NCBI GenBank assembly: GCA_947629395.1
Contig: CANRDQ010000037.1
Location: forward strand, 1 to 12,624
Reading direction: 5' to 3'
DNA from: an uncultured Bacilli bacterium
GTDB taxonomy: Bacteria; Bacillota_I; Bacilli_A; RF39; UBA660
DNA: 12,624 nucleotides
Part shown: one piece after another, positions 4,741-12,162 of the stretch
Position numbering within the stretch: position 1 is the stretch's first letter
How the letters are laid out: each line of letters opens with the position of its first letter
The notes under the pieces: generated by a model
What the model saw: the letters and a program-made list of their open reading frames with translations, nothing else
What the model was told of the DNA's origin: nothing
Database searches by the model: none
Translations under genes and position numbers: made by a program

Positions 4741-6608
4741 AATTTGTTATTATGTTTCTTAATACGGTTAGTCTTCATCTCTTGTTGATACATAGATGGT
4801 AATACAGTATGTTCATCCGTTATAGCACCATCAAAATCTAGTAAAATTGATCCTGGCGCATAGAGATTAGCTCCTTTTAAATTTACATCTCTAAAGTCTG
4901 TATACATATTAAAAGCATATTCAACCAGATGATATTCATCTACTGAAAAGTTAGTATTTGATAAATCTTTTCTATATACAGTTTGAGGATTTAAAAAGCT
5001 TGGGTTACAACCTCTAAAATCTACTCCTCTAACATCAACGTTAGTAAAGTCTATAAAAGATAAATCTAACTTGGATAATATTTTATTATCTCTATATTTT
5101 TCTTTAATTACTTTAGAATGATTAGAATTTTCTTCAAATAATATTTCACTAACAATAGGTACTCTTTGATCTGAATAAATACTAGTTACAGTATCACTAA
5201 TGGCATCTTCATATTCTTTCTTTAAAGCCTGAACTTTTTCTAATTTAGCTTGTTCTTCTTCTAGACGACGTTTTATTTCTTCATCAGGATTATCTATTTC
5301 CTTAGTTTTTTCTATTAAAGGATCAGCTGAAGAAATACCAGTTAAATAATTCATAAGATTATCATAACGAATATTATTTTGTTCTTCAGCTTTTAAACTA
5401 TCAAGTAAGTGCATATTTTCATCATAGATATTAATAGTAATATTAGAAACAATTCTATCTAAAGGCTGATTACCCGCTAAAAACTCTAAAACCGTATTAT
5501 TATCTAAAACTACTCTTTTTTCAGCAACTTTTTCCATTAGTTCTTCTTTCTTTTGAGCTAATTCTTCATTACTAATACTAGAATCAGCTTGAATATCATA
5601 ATAATCACTTTTAGCTTTAGTTAAATTATCCATATAAAGACTTAAAAGTTCTCGAACACTAATTTTATCATCATTCTTTGAAAAATTATATTTATCAGCA
5701 AAGCTATTCTTCCATAATGGAGAATTATAATCATAGTGCATTTCTTTATGATGAACTCTATTTACTTTAAAATCAGCTCTTTGCCACCAATAAAATTGAT
5801 TACCTGATAATTCTCTAAAAACACTACCATCTGCCTCTAATATTTCTACTTTAACATTATCTAAATCACATTCTTGCTTAAAGAAATCATCATAAACATC
5901 TGTTTTTAAAGATATTTTTATTTTTAAATCACAATCTAACTCTAATATATAATCATTTAAGTTACTATCAATAATCTCTTTCGCAGATTTTAATTTTATT
6001 TTCTTGTATCTAGATCTAGTCATATTACAGAAATTAATATATTTTTTCATTATCTCTGTACCAGAATATTCTCTATTTTCTAGATTAAACTCTTTATTAG
6101 CTAATTTTTTAAAAATATTATTGATATCCTTATCTTTATCTTCTTCATCTAGTTTTCCATATTTATCTTTAGTTTTTATTTCATATTCATAATAAGTTTT
6201 AATTTGTTCTTCTTTTGAAGCTGTTAAAAAAGTTTTGTTTTTAAATTTCTGAACAAAATCCTCTAGGTTACCATAGAAAGATAATCTTCCATCTTTTGTA
6301 TAAATATAAGCTCCAAACATTTTTGGTTCAACTTTACCACCTATTGTTATTTTTTCATAGTTTTTAGAGTATAAACAAAAACTTATATTAGAACCATCTT
6401 CTAAAACTATATGGCAATGATCAGTACCTGTAGATATTTTATCTCGTAAGTCATAATCATTTTCTATTTTAGATGCTGTTGTTAAAGGGTTTTGAAGCAT
6501 AAATTTAATTCTTACTTTAGAACAATGTCCTAAATATAAATCAGCTATTTCTGTACTTGTATAAGCTTTATTATCATCTAATATAAAACACTTACTTCTA
6601 TTTTCCAT
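4737..6608 (-). CDS. Uncharacterised pentapeptide-repeat protein with a triplicated N-terminal domain
   Basis: I do not recognise the family. The protein is about 623 aa with no signal peptide or membrane span. In numbering from the alternative upstream ATG at 6614, three related segments can be seen. Each has a helical head (18-41, 183-206, 318-341; pattern [YI]S..E[IL]...Y), a middle strand pair (68-82, 222-236, 366-380) and a tail with a D(G)-type turn (95-120, 252-278, 390-420). A charged coiled coil follows at 444-475. Degenerate pentapeptide repeats (LDLSF, IDFTN, VDVRG, VDFRG; later FRDVN, LKGAN) fill 513-590 and should form a short right-handed beta-helix. AAGGAAG is directly against the ATG at 6614 but 8 nt from the ATG at 6608, so I choose 6608 (MENRSK). 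It is the second gene of an operon, 16 nt after the membrane protein gene, and it is the only gene here ending in TGA. Confidence 0.75.
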   Translation of the reverse strand: MENRSKCFILDDNKAYTSTEIADLYLGHCSKVRIKFMLQNPLTTASKIENDYDLRDKISTGTDHCHIVLEDGSNISFCLYSKNYEKITIGGKVEPKMFGAYIYTKDGRLSFYGNLEDFVQKFKNKTFLTASKEEQIKTYYEYEIKTKDKYGKLDEEDKDKDINNIFKKLANKEFNLENREYSGTEIMKKYINFCNMTRSRYKKIKLKSAKEIIDSNLNDYILELDCDLKIKISLKTDVYDDFFKQECDLDNVKVEILEADGSVFRELSGNQFYWWQRADFKVNRVHHKEMHYDYNSPLWKNSFADKYNFSKNDDKISVRELLSLYMDNLTKAKSDYYDIQADSSISNEELAQKKEELMEKVAEKRVVLDNNTVLEFLAGNQPLDRIVSNITINIYDENMHLLDSLKAEEQNNIRYDNLMNYLTGISSADPLIEKTKEIDNPDEEIKRRLEEEQAKLEKVQALKKEYEDAISDTVTSIYSDQRVPIVSEILFEENSNHSKVIKEKYRDNKILSKLDLSFIDFTNVDVRGVDFRGCNPSFLNPQTVYRKDLSNTNFSVDEYHLVEYAFNMYTDFRDVNLKGANLYAPGSILLDFDGAITDEHTVLPSMYQQEMKTNRIKKHNNKF

Positions 6609-6630
6609 TGCCATCTTCCTTTCTTTAATT

Positions 6631-7419
6631 TTAGTTGTTCTTTTCAGTTATGGTATTTAATATATCATTAATATCTTGATTAGTAAAATATTTTTCATTA
6701 CCATTTATAAATGTTAAGAAATATACTTGATTACCACATTTTATCGCAGCTTCTTTTACATTTTTTAAATTATTACTAGAAGCTTTTATATCTAATATAT
6801 ATCCTTCTAAATCTCCGTCTATTAACGTAATATTATTAAGTTTTGGTAAAATAACTGAAACAATATATTTAATAGTAAAGTTTTCTTGCATCTTTTTACG
6901 AGGAGTAAATATATTATTTTTAACTTCTTTATTAGCTCCTAAAAACTTAAATAATTCTATGTCATTAGTTATTTTATTTTTATCTAATATTTTAGTTAAA
7001 TTAGTATTAGAGATTCTTTTTCCTTTTTCATCATTTCCAAAGAATACCATATCACTTTTAAGCATATCTACATAACTATAACCTTTACTAATCCAAAAAG
7101 ATGCGACTACATCATTTTTATCATCACGTAAAACATATTTTATAGAATCATCTGTAACTTGCTGCTCTAACAATTGGAAATTCTTAAACTCATTTTTTAC
7201 TTTAAGATCAGCAAACTCTAAATAATCTTCATTATCTAAATATTCTGTTTTTACAGTCATTTTATCAGTTATTTTTAAACCTTTAATAAAAGAATTATAG
7301 TCTATTCCTTCTACATAATTTATATTGTAATAAATCAAAAGAAAAGTTTGATAACTAAAATAAATAATTATTAATATTAAAAATAAACAGCCAATTACTA
7401 AACTCTTTTTATGTTCCAT
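6631..7419 (-). CDS. Uncharacterised single-pass membrane protein
   Basis: This 262-aa protein starts with a short basic N-tail (MEHKK) and one strong hydrophobic helix (residues 6-30). A polar domain of about 230 residues follows with no Cys-rich, lipobox or enzyme motif I recognise. The helix has no clear signal-peptidase site, so it is probably an anchor. The rest may lie outside the membrane, but orientation is not certain from the sequence. Later segments alternate short strands and helices and end in a charged tail (DINDILNTITEKNN). The ATG has AGGTAGGG about 6 nt upstream. It is the first gene of a two-gene operon with the pentapeptide-repeat gene (16-nt gap), so the two products probably act together. 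Function unknown. Confidence 0.65.
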   Translation of the reverse strand: MEHKKSLVIGCLFLILIIIYFSYQTFLLIYYNINYVEGIDYNSFIKGLKITDKMTVKTEYLDNEDYLEFADLKVKNEFKNFQLLEQQVTDDSIKYVLRDDKNDVVASFWISKGYSYVDMLKSDMVFFGNDEKGKRISNTNLTKILDKNKITNDIELFKFLGANKEVKNNIFTPRKKMQENFTIKYIVSVILPKLNNITLIDGDLEGYILDIKASSNNLKNVKEAAIKCGNQVYFLTFINGNEKYFTNQDINDILNTITEKNN

Positions 7420-7444
7420 AAGTACCCTACCTTACAGTAATTAT

Positions 7445-7478
7445 ATAATACTTTTAGAAAAAACAAAATAATTTAATC
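7445..7478 (-). promoter_or_regulatory. Likely promoter of the two-gene unknown operon
   Basis: A TATAAT-type -10 lies in the short gap after metK, in the ATTATATAAT stretch near 7442-7450, about 25 nt before the ATG. The -35 is poor (TTTTGT at about 17 nt). No clear hairpin terminator separates metK from it, so read-through from metK is also possible. Coordinates are approximate. Confidence 0.4.
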
Positions 7479-8495
7479 TAAAAAGTGTCCGAATTTAGCT
7501 GTATCTTCATAACAGATATTTTTTAAATTTAATTTTTTAATTATATTTTGCGGTGTACACTCTTCATATAATTCTTTTTCAGGTTCAATCTCTCCTTGAT
7601 CAGTTTTAATATATATAGAAAGAGGCTCTACAACACCAATGGCATAAGATAATTGTACTTCACACCATTGATAATTATTATTTTCTTGTAAAATTCTTTT
7701 TGCGATATATCTAGCCATATAAGCACCACTTCTATCTACCTTACTTGGATCTTTACCTGAAAAAGCTCCACCACCTACTGGTGCAAAAGAATGATAGCTA
7801 TCAACTACAATTTTTCTTCCTGTTAAACCAGCGTCTCCGGCAAATCCACCAATGAAAAATTTACCTGTTGGATTAATTAAAATCTTTTCTATTTCTATTT
7901 GATAGGTAGCACATATATCTTTAATTATTTTAATTATAATTTTATCTGTAATATTTCTTTCTTTTTCCGTATTTTGATAACAAATAGTAACTGTTTTTAT
8001 CTTTACTAATTTATTATTCTCATAAATACCAGTTATTTCAGCTTTACCATCTGGCAAAAATCTTTTATCTCTTTGTCTTAATAAATCATATTCTTTACTG
8101 AATTTCTGTAAAATAACCATAGCTAGAGGTAAATATTCTTTAGTATCACGACAAGCATAACCAAACATCATACCATTATCTCCTGCTCCCCCTACTTCTT
8201 CATTTGTTCCTAAAGCAATATCAGGACTTTGATAACCTAAATTATTAATGATTTCATAATCAGAACTATAACCTACATCTTTTAAAACTCTTTTTACAGT
8301 CTTAACAACATCAACTTGACTCTTACTTGTTACTTCGCCCGTTATAAAAATTTTACCTTTGCCTCCCATTACTTCAATACCACAACGACTATTCTTATCA
8401 TCATGTAAATAAGCATCTAATAAAGCATCACTAATTTGATCACACACTTTATCAGGATGTCCCCTAAACACAATTTCATTACTATAAACTTTCAT
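7473..8495 (-). CDS. metK: S-adenosylmethionine synthetase (short, divergent form)
   Basis: MetK joins methionine and ATP to make SAM in the cytoplasm. Signatures: GHPDKVCDQISDA (12-24), GAGDNGMMFGYA (103-114), LINPTGKFFIGG (207-218), GDAGLTGRK (220-228), GGGAFSGKDP then SKVDRS (241-256) and CEVQLSYAIGV (278-288). The Mg/K-binding and P-loop-like regions are therefore intact. At 340 aa it is about 50 shorter than usual (~390-400), with losses in loops and the C-terminus rather than in motifs. Unusual residues are VFRGHPDK for the normal VTEGHPDK and GAGDNG for GAGDQG. I choose ATG 8493-8495, preceded by AAGGAAG, over an upstream start at 8531, which would lie in the riboswitch terminator region. 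Control is by the SAM-I riboswitch just upstream, a sensible product feedback. Confidence 0.95.
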   Translation of the reverse strand: MKVYSNEIVFRGHPDKVCDQISDALLDAYLHDDKNSRCGIEVMGGKGKIFITGEVTSKSQVDVVKTVKRVLKDVGYSSDYEIINNLGYQSPDIALGTNEEVGGAGDNGMMFGYACRDTKEYLPLAMVILQKFSKEYDLLRQRDKRFLPDGKAEITGIYENNKLVKIKTVTICYQNTEKERNITDKIIIKIIKDICATYQIEIEKILINPTGKFFIGGFAGDAGLTGRKIVVDSYHSFAPVGGGAFSGKDPSKVDRSGAYMARYIAKRILQENNNYQWCEVQLSYAIGVVEPLSIYIKTDQGEIEPEKELYEECTPQNIIKKLNLKNICYEDTAKFGHFLD

Positions 8496-8532
8496 TTTTT
8501 CTTCCTTTCTAAAGCAAAATATTAACACCAAA

Positions 8533-8563
8533 TAAAAACACCTAAGATAACTTTTATCTTAGG
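8533..8563 (-). terminator. SAM-I riboswitch terminator before metK
   Basis: CCTAAGATAA (8554-8563 on the minus strand) pairs perfectly with TTATCTTAGG (8541-8550) around a 3-nt loop, followed by TGTTTTTA. The competing antiterminator pairs AAGATAACTTTT (8569-8580) with AAAAGTTATCTT (8544-8555). SAM binding should stabilise P1 and permit the terminator. Confidence 0.9.
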
Positions 8564-8577
8564 CTTGAAAAAGTTAT

Positions 8578-8658
8578 CTTATAGACTCTAGCATTACCAC
8601 CTAACTAAATAGGTTGGTGTGATATCAAAGGGCTAGTCCCTCCATCACTCTTTATAAG
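8578..8658 (-). ncRNA. SAM-I (S-box) riboswitch aptamer controlling metK
   Basis: P1 is CTTATA (8653-8658) with TATAAG (8578-8583). P2 is GTGAT/ATCAC with the inner GGG...CCC stem and the conserved GATGGAGGGACTAGCCCTTT kink-turn segment. P3 is ACCT/AGGT, followed by a GGTAAT-type joining segment and a very short P4 region. Order and conserved bases match the S-box class, which turns transcription off when SAM binds. The 3' strand of P1 overlaps the antiterminator, giving the usual mutually exclusive switch. Location in front of metK fits product feedback. Confidence 0.93.
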
Positions 8659-8669
8659 ATGTCAACTAC

Positions 8670-8698
8670 ATAATAGCACATATAAAATTAATGTACAA
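8670..8698 (-). promoter_or_regulatory. Promoter of the metK riboswitch transcript
   Basis: TTGTAC (8693-8698), a 17-nt spacer, then TATTAT (8670-8675) with TGC just before it (extended -10). The expected start near 8663 lies a few nt before P1 of the aptamer. Confidence 0.78.
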
Positions 8699-8714
8699 CA
8701 GTTAATTAAAAATT

Positions 8715-9728
8715 TTATCCTCCATAATAATTATAAAAATAATTTTCAGAATTAATAACAAATATATCTTTATCTAAATTATCTTCCTGATATAAACTAA
8801 GTTCTTGTTTAATACTATCTACCAAGTATTTCTGATTTTTATATTCAAAGACTAAACATCTAACATATCTTCTTTCTGGCTTTTCAGTTTCTTTTTTCCA
8901 AATCTTATCTATTTTAATTTCACATTCTTCAATTATTTTTCGCATATATTCTTGAAATCCTTGTGAATCTAAATTATAGCCTCTAATTACTTCTACTACG
9001 GCTTTTAAATACTTTATAAAATCTTTATCTTTACCATATTCTTCTTTTAAAGTAACTATTTCATCTAACTCTTCTTTTCTATTAATATTAAATTTATCAA
9101 TAGCACTCTTTAAAATATTATTTTCATCTCTTAAAATAGTAATACCTTCCAAAGTTAATCCTAATTTTAATCTTGTTAAATCTTTTATTTTATTAAAATC
9201 ATCTAAATCTAATATTGCACTATATTCATCACCACTTATAACAGTAATATAATGAGTATTATCTTTAAGTCCCAAAATAAAAGCTTCCATATTTTCTTGT
9301 TCTATAAATATATTAATTGCTTTAGCAAAAAATCTGGAAAATTCATAACATATTCTTCTATTATGTTTTTTTCTCTTTTCTAACCAATTATTATCAATAA
9401 TTCTACCATAGAAATCTGCGGCAATATATTTAATATTATCTACATCAGTCTTATCCATCTTAAAGAAAAACAACACATTATCATCATATACATATTTAAG
9501 ACAAATATATTCATAAAGAGCTAGAATTTTTTCTTCCAAACTTAAACTATTATCTTTCTTTAAAGTTTCTACTTTTTCTTTAATAATATCTTCTAAATAC
9601 CATTCTACAGAATCCTTTTCTATAAAATCAGCTTCTAGGTTACTATTTGGCTCTAAAACTATTTTATAATCATTTCCTAATTGTTCTTTTACTTCATCAT
9701 AAAAGTTTTTAATAATATCAAAATTCAT
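8715..9728 (-). CDS. Transglutaminase-like superfamily protein
   Basis: This is a 337-aa, apparently cytoplasmic protein with no signal peptide or transmembrane helix. The middle has the order expected of a transglutaminase-like Cys-His-Asp fold. A helix SLSLEEKILALYEYICLKYVYDD (61-83) resembles the segment before the core. Cys127 lies in RRICYEFSRFFAKAI, His159 in THYITV and Asp174 (or Asp176) in AILDLDDF. Members act as proteases, deamidases or cross-linking enzymes; substrate and activity here are unknown. The C-terminal ~130 residues are charged and unassigned. A GTG at 9740 would add four residues, but that GTG overlaps the AGGTGG that serves ATG 9728, so I choose 9728. It has its own extended -10 promoter. 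No hairpin terminator was seen before the metK promoter. Confidence 0.6.
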   Translation of the reverse strand: MNFDIIKNFYDEVKEQLGNDYKIVLEPNSNLEADFIEKDSVEWYLEDIIKEKVETLKKDNSLSLEEKILALYEYICLKYVYDDNVLFFFKMDKTDVDNIKYIAADFYGRIIDNNWLEKRKKHNRRICYEFSRFFAKAINIFIEQENMEAFILGLKDNTHYITVISGDEYSAILDLDDFNKIKDLTRLKLGLTLEGITILRDENNILKSAIDKFNINRKEELDEIVTLKEEYGKDKDFIKYLKAVVEVIRGYNLDSQGFQEYMRKIIEECEIKIDKIWKKETEKPERRYVRCLVFEYKNQKYLVDSIKQELSLYQEDNLDKDIFVINSENYFYNYYGG

Positions 9729-9750
9729 AAGCCACCTCACTAATGTATTT

Positions 9751-9759
9751 ATTATAACA
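9751..9759 (-). promoter_or_regulatory. Extended -10 promoter of the transglutaminase-like gene
   Basis: TGTTATAAT (TGn plus perfect TATAAT, 9751-9756) lies 22 nt before the ATG. No convincing -35 is present; the upstream DNA is the terminator hairpin of the preceding gene. Confidence 0.6.
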
Positions 9760-9760
9760 C

Positions 9761-9790
9761 AAATTAAAAAGTAGATATCACATCTACTTT
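9761..9790 (-). terminator. Terminator of the membrane-hairpin protein gene
   Basis: AAAGTAGAT (9782-9790) pairs with ATCTACTTT (9768-9776) around a 5-nt loop, followed by a T-rich run (TTAATTT). It lies 4 nt after the stop. Confidence 0.85.
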
Positions 9791-9794
9791 AAAA

Positions 9795-10787
9795 TTAAGC
9801 TTTTTTAAATTTAGATAAACTATAAGTTTTAGCTCTTTTTAATGTTTGTGGTTTATAATCAAACATTAAATTATAATCATAAGTATTTTCTTTTCCTAAA
9901 GTTTTTTCTTCTACTTTAGAGTGTTCTTTTTTATCTTGTTGTTTACTACTAGCATAGACTTTATCTGCGACTTTATTAATTACTTTACTAAGTTTATAAT
10001 CTAAAGTTTTAGTATTTTCATCACATAATTCATGTTCTGTTAAAGCATTTTCTCCTAATGATTTGTTGATATCTTTTAATTCTTCTTTTTGAGCTAATTT
10101 ATTTATTGTTTTAGCTAAAACATATGATTCTGCAATACAAGTTCCAAGTAAAGCATAAGTTAAAACTGGTCCACCTACAAACATACTAGCAACTGCTGCT
10201 CCCATTGTCGCAAAAATAGCCCCAGTACATATATTTCTCTTTTTCTGACTAACTGTTTTAACTTTACTATAATTTTGTTTTAACACCTTTTGAGTAGATA
10301 ATGTCTGAATATTTTCTTTATCTTCAGTAAGAGAAGTATTATCTTGTTTAACATCTACTTTTTTGTTGGTATCGATATTATTTTCTATATTGTTGATAAC
10401 TTTAGTTAAATTTGTATATTTTTCATTTTCTATTTCTTTTTCATATTTAGCTTTAGCAATAATATTCTTATTGTTATCAGAACCATAAGGTACTATCTTT
10501 TTTAATTCATCTTTTTCATGAAGTTTATCAGATAGTTTTTTAGAAAACTTATCTAATCCAAACCATGCTCCTAAAAAACATCCACATTTTAGAACTGCAT
10601 TTATTGGTAACCCAAGAATTATATGATTAGCAGGTATAACTGTTGCACAAAAAGATAATACACTACTAATATCTCTAAGAGGAGATAAATTCTTATCTAA
10701 TACATCAATATCATGTTTATTCTTATTTATTTTACTTTTGAACTCTATTTGTTTCTCTTTTAATTTTTCTTTTAATTCTTTATACAT
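9795..10787 (-). CDS. Uncharacterised protein with two duplicated hydrophobic hairpins
   Basis: Family not recognised. The protein has 330 aa. A basic coiled-coil-like N-terminus (1-32, rich in Lys and Glu) is followed by a hydrophobic stretch (44-78) containing Gly/Pro breaks typical of membrane hairpins. A charged linker, a second hydrophobic hairpin (187-226, with GGP at its turn) and a long charged C-terminus complete it. After each hydrophobic block comes a similar motif: KLSDKLHEKDELKKI (84-98) and INKLAQKEELKDI (228-240), suggesting an internal duplication. There is no signal peptide, lipobox or catalytic motif. GGAGG is 11 nt and AAGGTAG 2 nt upstream of the ATG. It is monocistronic between its own strong promoter and terminator. 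A membrane-remodelling or stress role is conceivable but unsupported. Confidence 0.65.
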   Translation of the reverse strand: MYKELKEKLKEKQIEFKSKINKNKHDIDVLDKNLSPLRDISSVLSFCATVIPANHIILGLPINAVLKCGCFLGAWFGLDKFSKKLSDKLHEKDELKKIVPYGSDNNKNIIAKAKYEKEIENEKYTNLTKVINNIENNIDTNKKVDVKQDNTSLTEDKENIQTLSTQKVLKQNYSKVKTVSQKKRNICTGAIFATMGAAVASMFVGGPVLTYALLGTCIAESYVLAKTINKLAQKEELKDINKSLGENALTEHELCDENTKTLDYKLSKVINKVADKVYASSKQQDKKEHSKVEEKTLGKENTYDYNLMFDYKPQTLKRAKTYSLSKFKKA

Positions 10788-10812
10788 TCTACCTTTCCTC
10801 CAATTAGGAACT

Positions 10813-10841
10813 ATTATAACAATTAAAAATCACTCTGTAAA
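10813..10841 (-). promoter_or_regulatory. Strong promoter of the membrane-hairpin protein gene
   Basis: TTTACA (10836-10841), a 17-nt spacer and TATAAT (10813-10818) with TGT before it. An imperfect inverted repeat (AGGAACTATT at 10806-10815; AATAG...TTCCT at 10840-10853) brackets it and could be an operator. Confidence 0.8.
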
Positions 10842-10896
10842 TAGTTGTTTCCTATTATTCATAATTAATTTCAGAAAAAACTATACCAATAATATA

Positions 10897-10930
10897 CCAT
10901 AAAGAAAACTCCATCTTATGATGAAGTTTT
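10897..10930 (-). terminator. Terminator after the GNAT gene
   Basis: AAAACTTCATC (10920-10930) pairs with GATGGAGTTTT (10905-10915), with one G-U pair and a 4-nt loop. A moderate U-tract (CTTTAT) follows. Confidence 0.78.
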
Positions 10931-10947
10931 TCTACATTTTCATATTT

Positions 10948-11391
10948 TTAATACTCATTAATTATACCATAAACATAAACATCTTCATGCTTATTTGTTT
11001 TACAATAATATTTTTTTCTTAAAATACCTTCCAACTCAAATCCGCATTTTTCTAATAATTTACGACTTGCAACATTTGGTTCGATCACTTCTGCAGATAT
11101 TCTTACTAATTTATAATTTTTAAAATAATAATCTATTAATAACTTGATAGCATTACTCATTATTCCTTTTCGCCAATATTTTTGACTTAAACAATAAGCA
11201 ATCTCACCCGTTTTATGTCTTTTACTAGTTAAAATACTAATTGAGCCAACAACATTTCCTTGATATTCAATTGCATATTGTTTAAAAGGATCATCTTTCT
11301 TATAGCACTCTATATAATAGTTTATAGAATCTATAGCATCATCAATACTTTTATAATTTTGCTCTACTATAAGATACTCGTATTTTACCAT
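10948..11391 (-). CDS. GNAT acetyltransferase (RimJ/RimL type), probably 5'-truncated
   Basis: This 147-aa frame has the later part of the GNAT_3 fold: a beta-strand pair YAIEYQGNVVGSISI (39-53), GEIAYCLSQKYWRKGIMSNAI (62-82, the acetyl-CoA loop) and the hallmark EPNVASRKLLEKCGFELEGILR (104-125). Intact relatives are about 170-185 aa and begin with a TERLxLR strand and a first helix; both are missing. The frame has a TAA two codons before its ATG, no Shine-Dalgarno site, and it begins inside the end of the neighbouring frame (41-nt overlap). I infer that the 5' end was removed by a deletion or recombination and that this is a remnant, possibly still translated. A proper terminator follows. 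Intact members transfer acetyl groups to protein N-termini or small molecules. Confidence 0.7.
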   Translation of the reverse strand: MVKYEYLIVEQNYKSIDDAIDSINYYIECYKKDDPFKQYAIEYQGNVVGSISILTSKRHKTGEIAYCLSQKYWRKGIMSNAIKLLIDYYFKNYKLVRISAEVIEPNVASRKLLEKCGFELEGILRKKYYCKTNKHEDVYVYGIINEY

Positions 11392-12151
11392 TTTTAATTT
11401 CTAAATTCTTAATAATGTTTTGTTTTTCTAAATAATTCATCAAGTTTTTTATATCGTCATCATATTCAAATGATATTGTTGTTGAACTCCCATTTCTTAT
11501 TTTACTGATTTTATTATTAATATTATATAAATATTTTATATTCACTTGGTTTTGAGAATGTAAACAAATAAAGTATTTTATTTTCTCTTTCTCTGATGCA
11601 TGTTCAAATAATTGTTTCACTATTTCATCATTTAAATGGATATTTTTATCAATAATTTTTTCAATTAAATTAGTTATTGATTCATCAGAAAGTTTTCCTA
11701 CTTCAATGCTATTAAGTAATTGAAGTTTTTTTGATATATCTATATTTCTAATTATAATGCCATCAATAATTTCATAATCGAGATCAATACTATCAATAAT
11801 ATCTATAAAATCTCCAATATTTTTGGTAATTAATGTTATTAAAGAATCAGTGTTCTTACTATCATATATTTTTTTATAAGTATTAATATTTATTGAGATT
11901 TTATTATAATTTATTAGTTCATCAACAAACTCATCATTTAATTCTAATTCATCATTAAAATTAGTTATTTGATAGTCAAATTTTTCTGCAATTCTATCAT
12001 ATTTAACCATAATATTATATTTTGAATAAATTAGTTTTTCTTCAAATTCTTTAAAAATATCATCATTTGTAATGATTATACAGGTTAAAAAGGCATTTAC
12101 TCTTGCATCCCAAACGAGATTAAACTTATGAAATATTATTTTTAAAATAAC
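11351..12151 (-). pseudogene. 5'-truncated fragment of a larger gene (possibly YobI-like NTPase C-terminus)
   Basis: The only internal ATG that gives a long frame (12008-12010, 219 aa) has no Shine-Dalgarno site. The same frame stays open and protein-like far upstream of it (NLVWDARVNAFL, DDIFKEFEEKLIYSKYNI) back to a stop at 12152-12154. This suggests coding sequence whose true start has been lost. The product is helical and rich in Asp, Glu, Ile and Asn. It ends with a winged-helix-like piece (DDIKNLMNYLEKQNIIKN..., GKIRVSYSR), which reminds me of the C-terminus of YobI-family P-loop NTPases; this link is from memory and weak. No ATPase motif is present because that part would be missing. 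Its 3' end runs into the truncated GNAT frame, and its 5' end abuts the toxin stop by 11 nt, so both sides look like recombination junctions. Confidence 0.55.
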
Positions 12152-12162
12152 TTATTTGCAAT

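Noticed and set aside
6004..6192. Plus-strand 62-codon frame
   Set aside because: Antisense to the pentapeptide-repeat gene; its Leu/Ser/Phe-rich composition is the mirror of Lys/Glu-rich coding sequence.
8496..8531. Upstream extension of metK (start at 8531)
   Set aside because: The extra residues (MVLIFCFRKEEK) match no MetK N-terminus, and the proper AAGGAAG site serves the ATG at 8493-8495.
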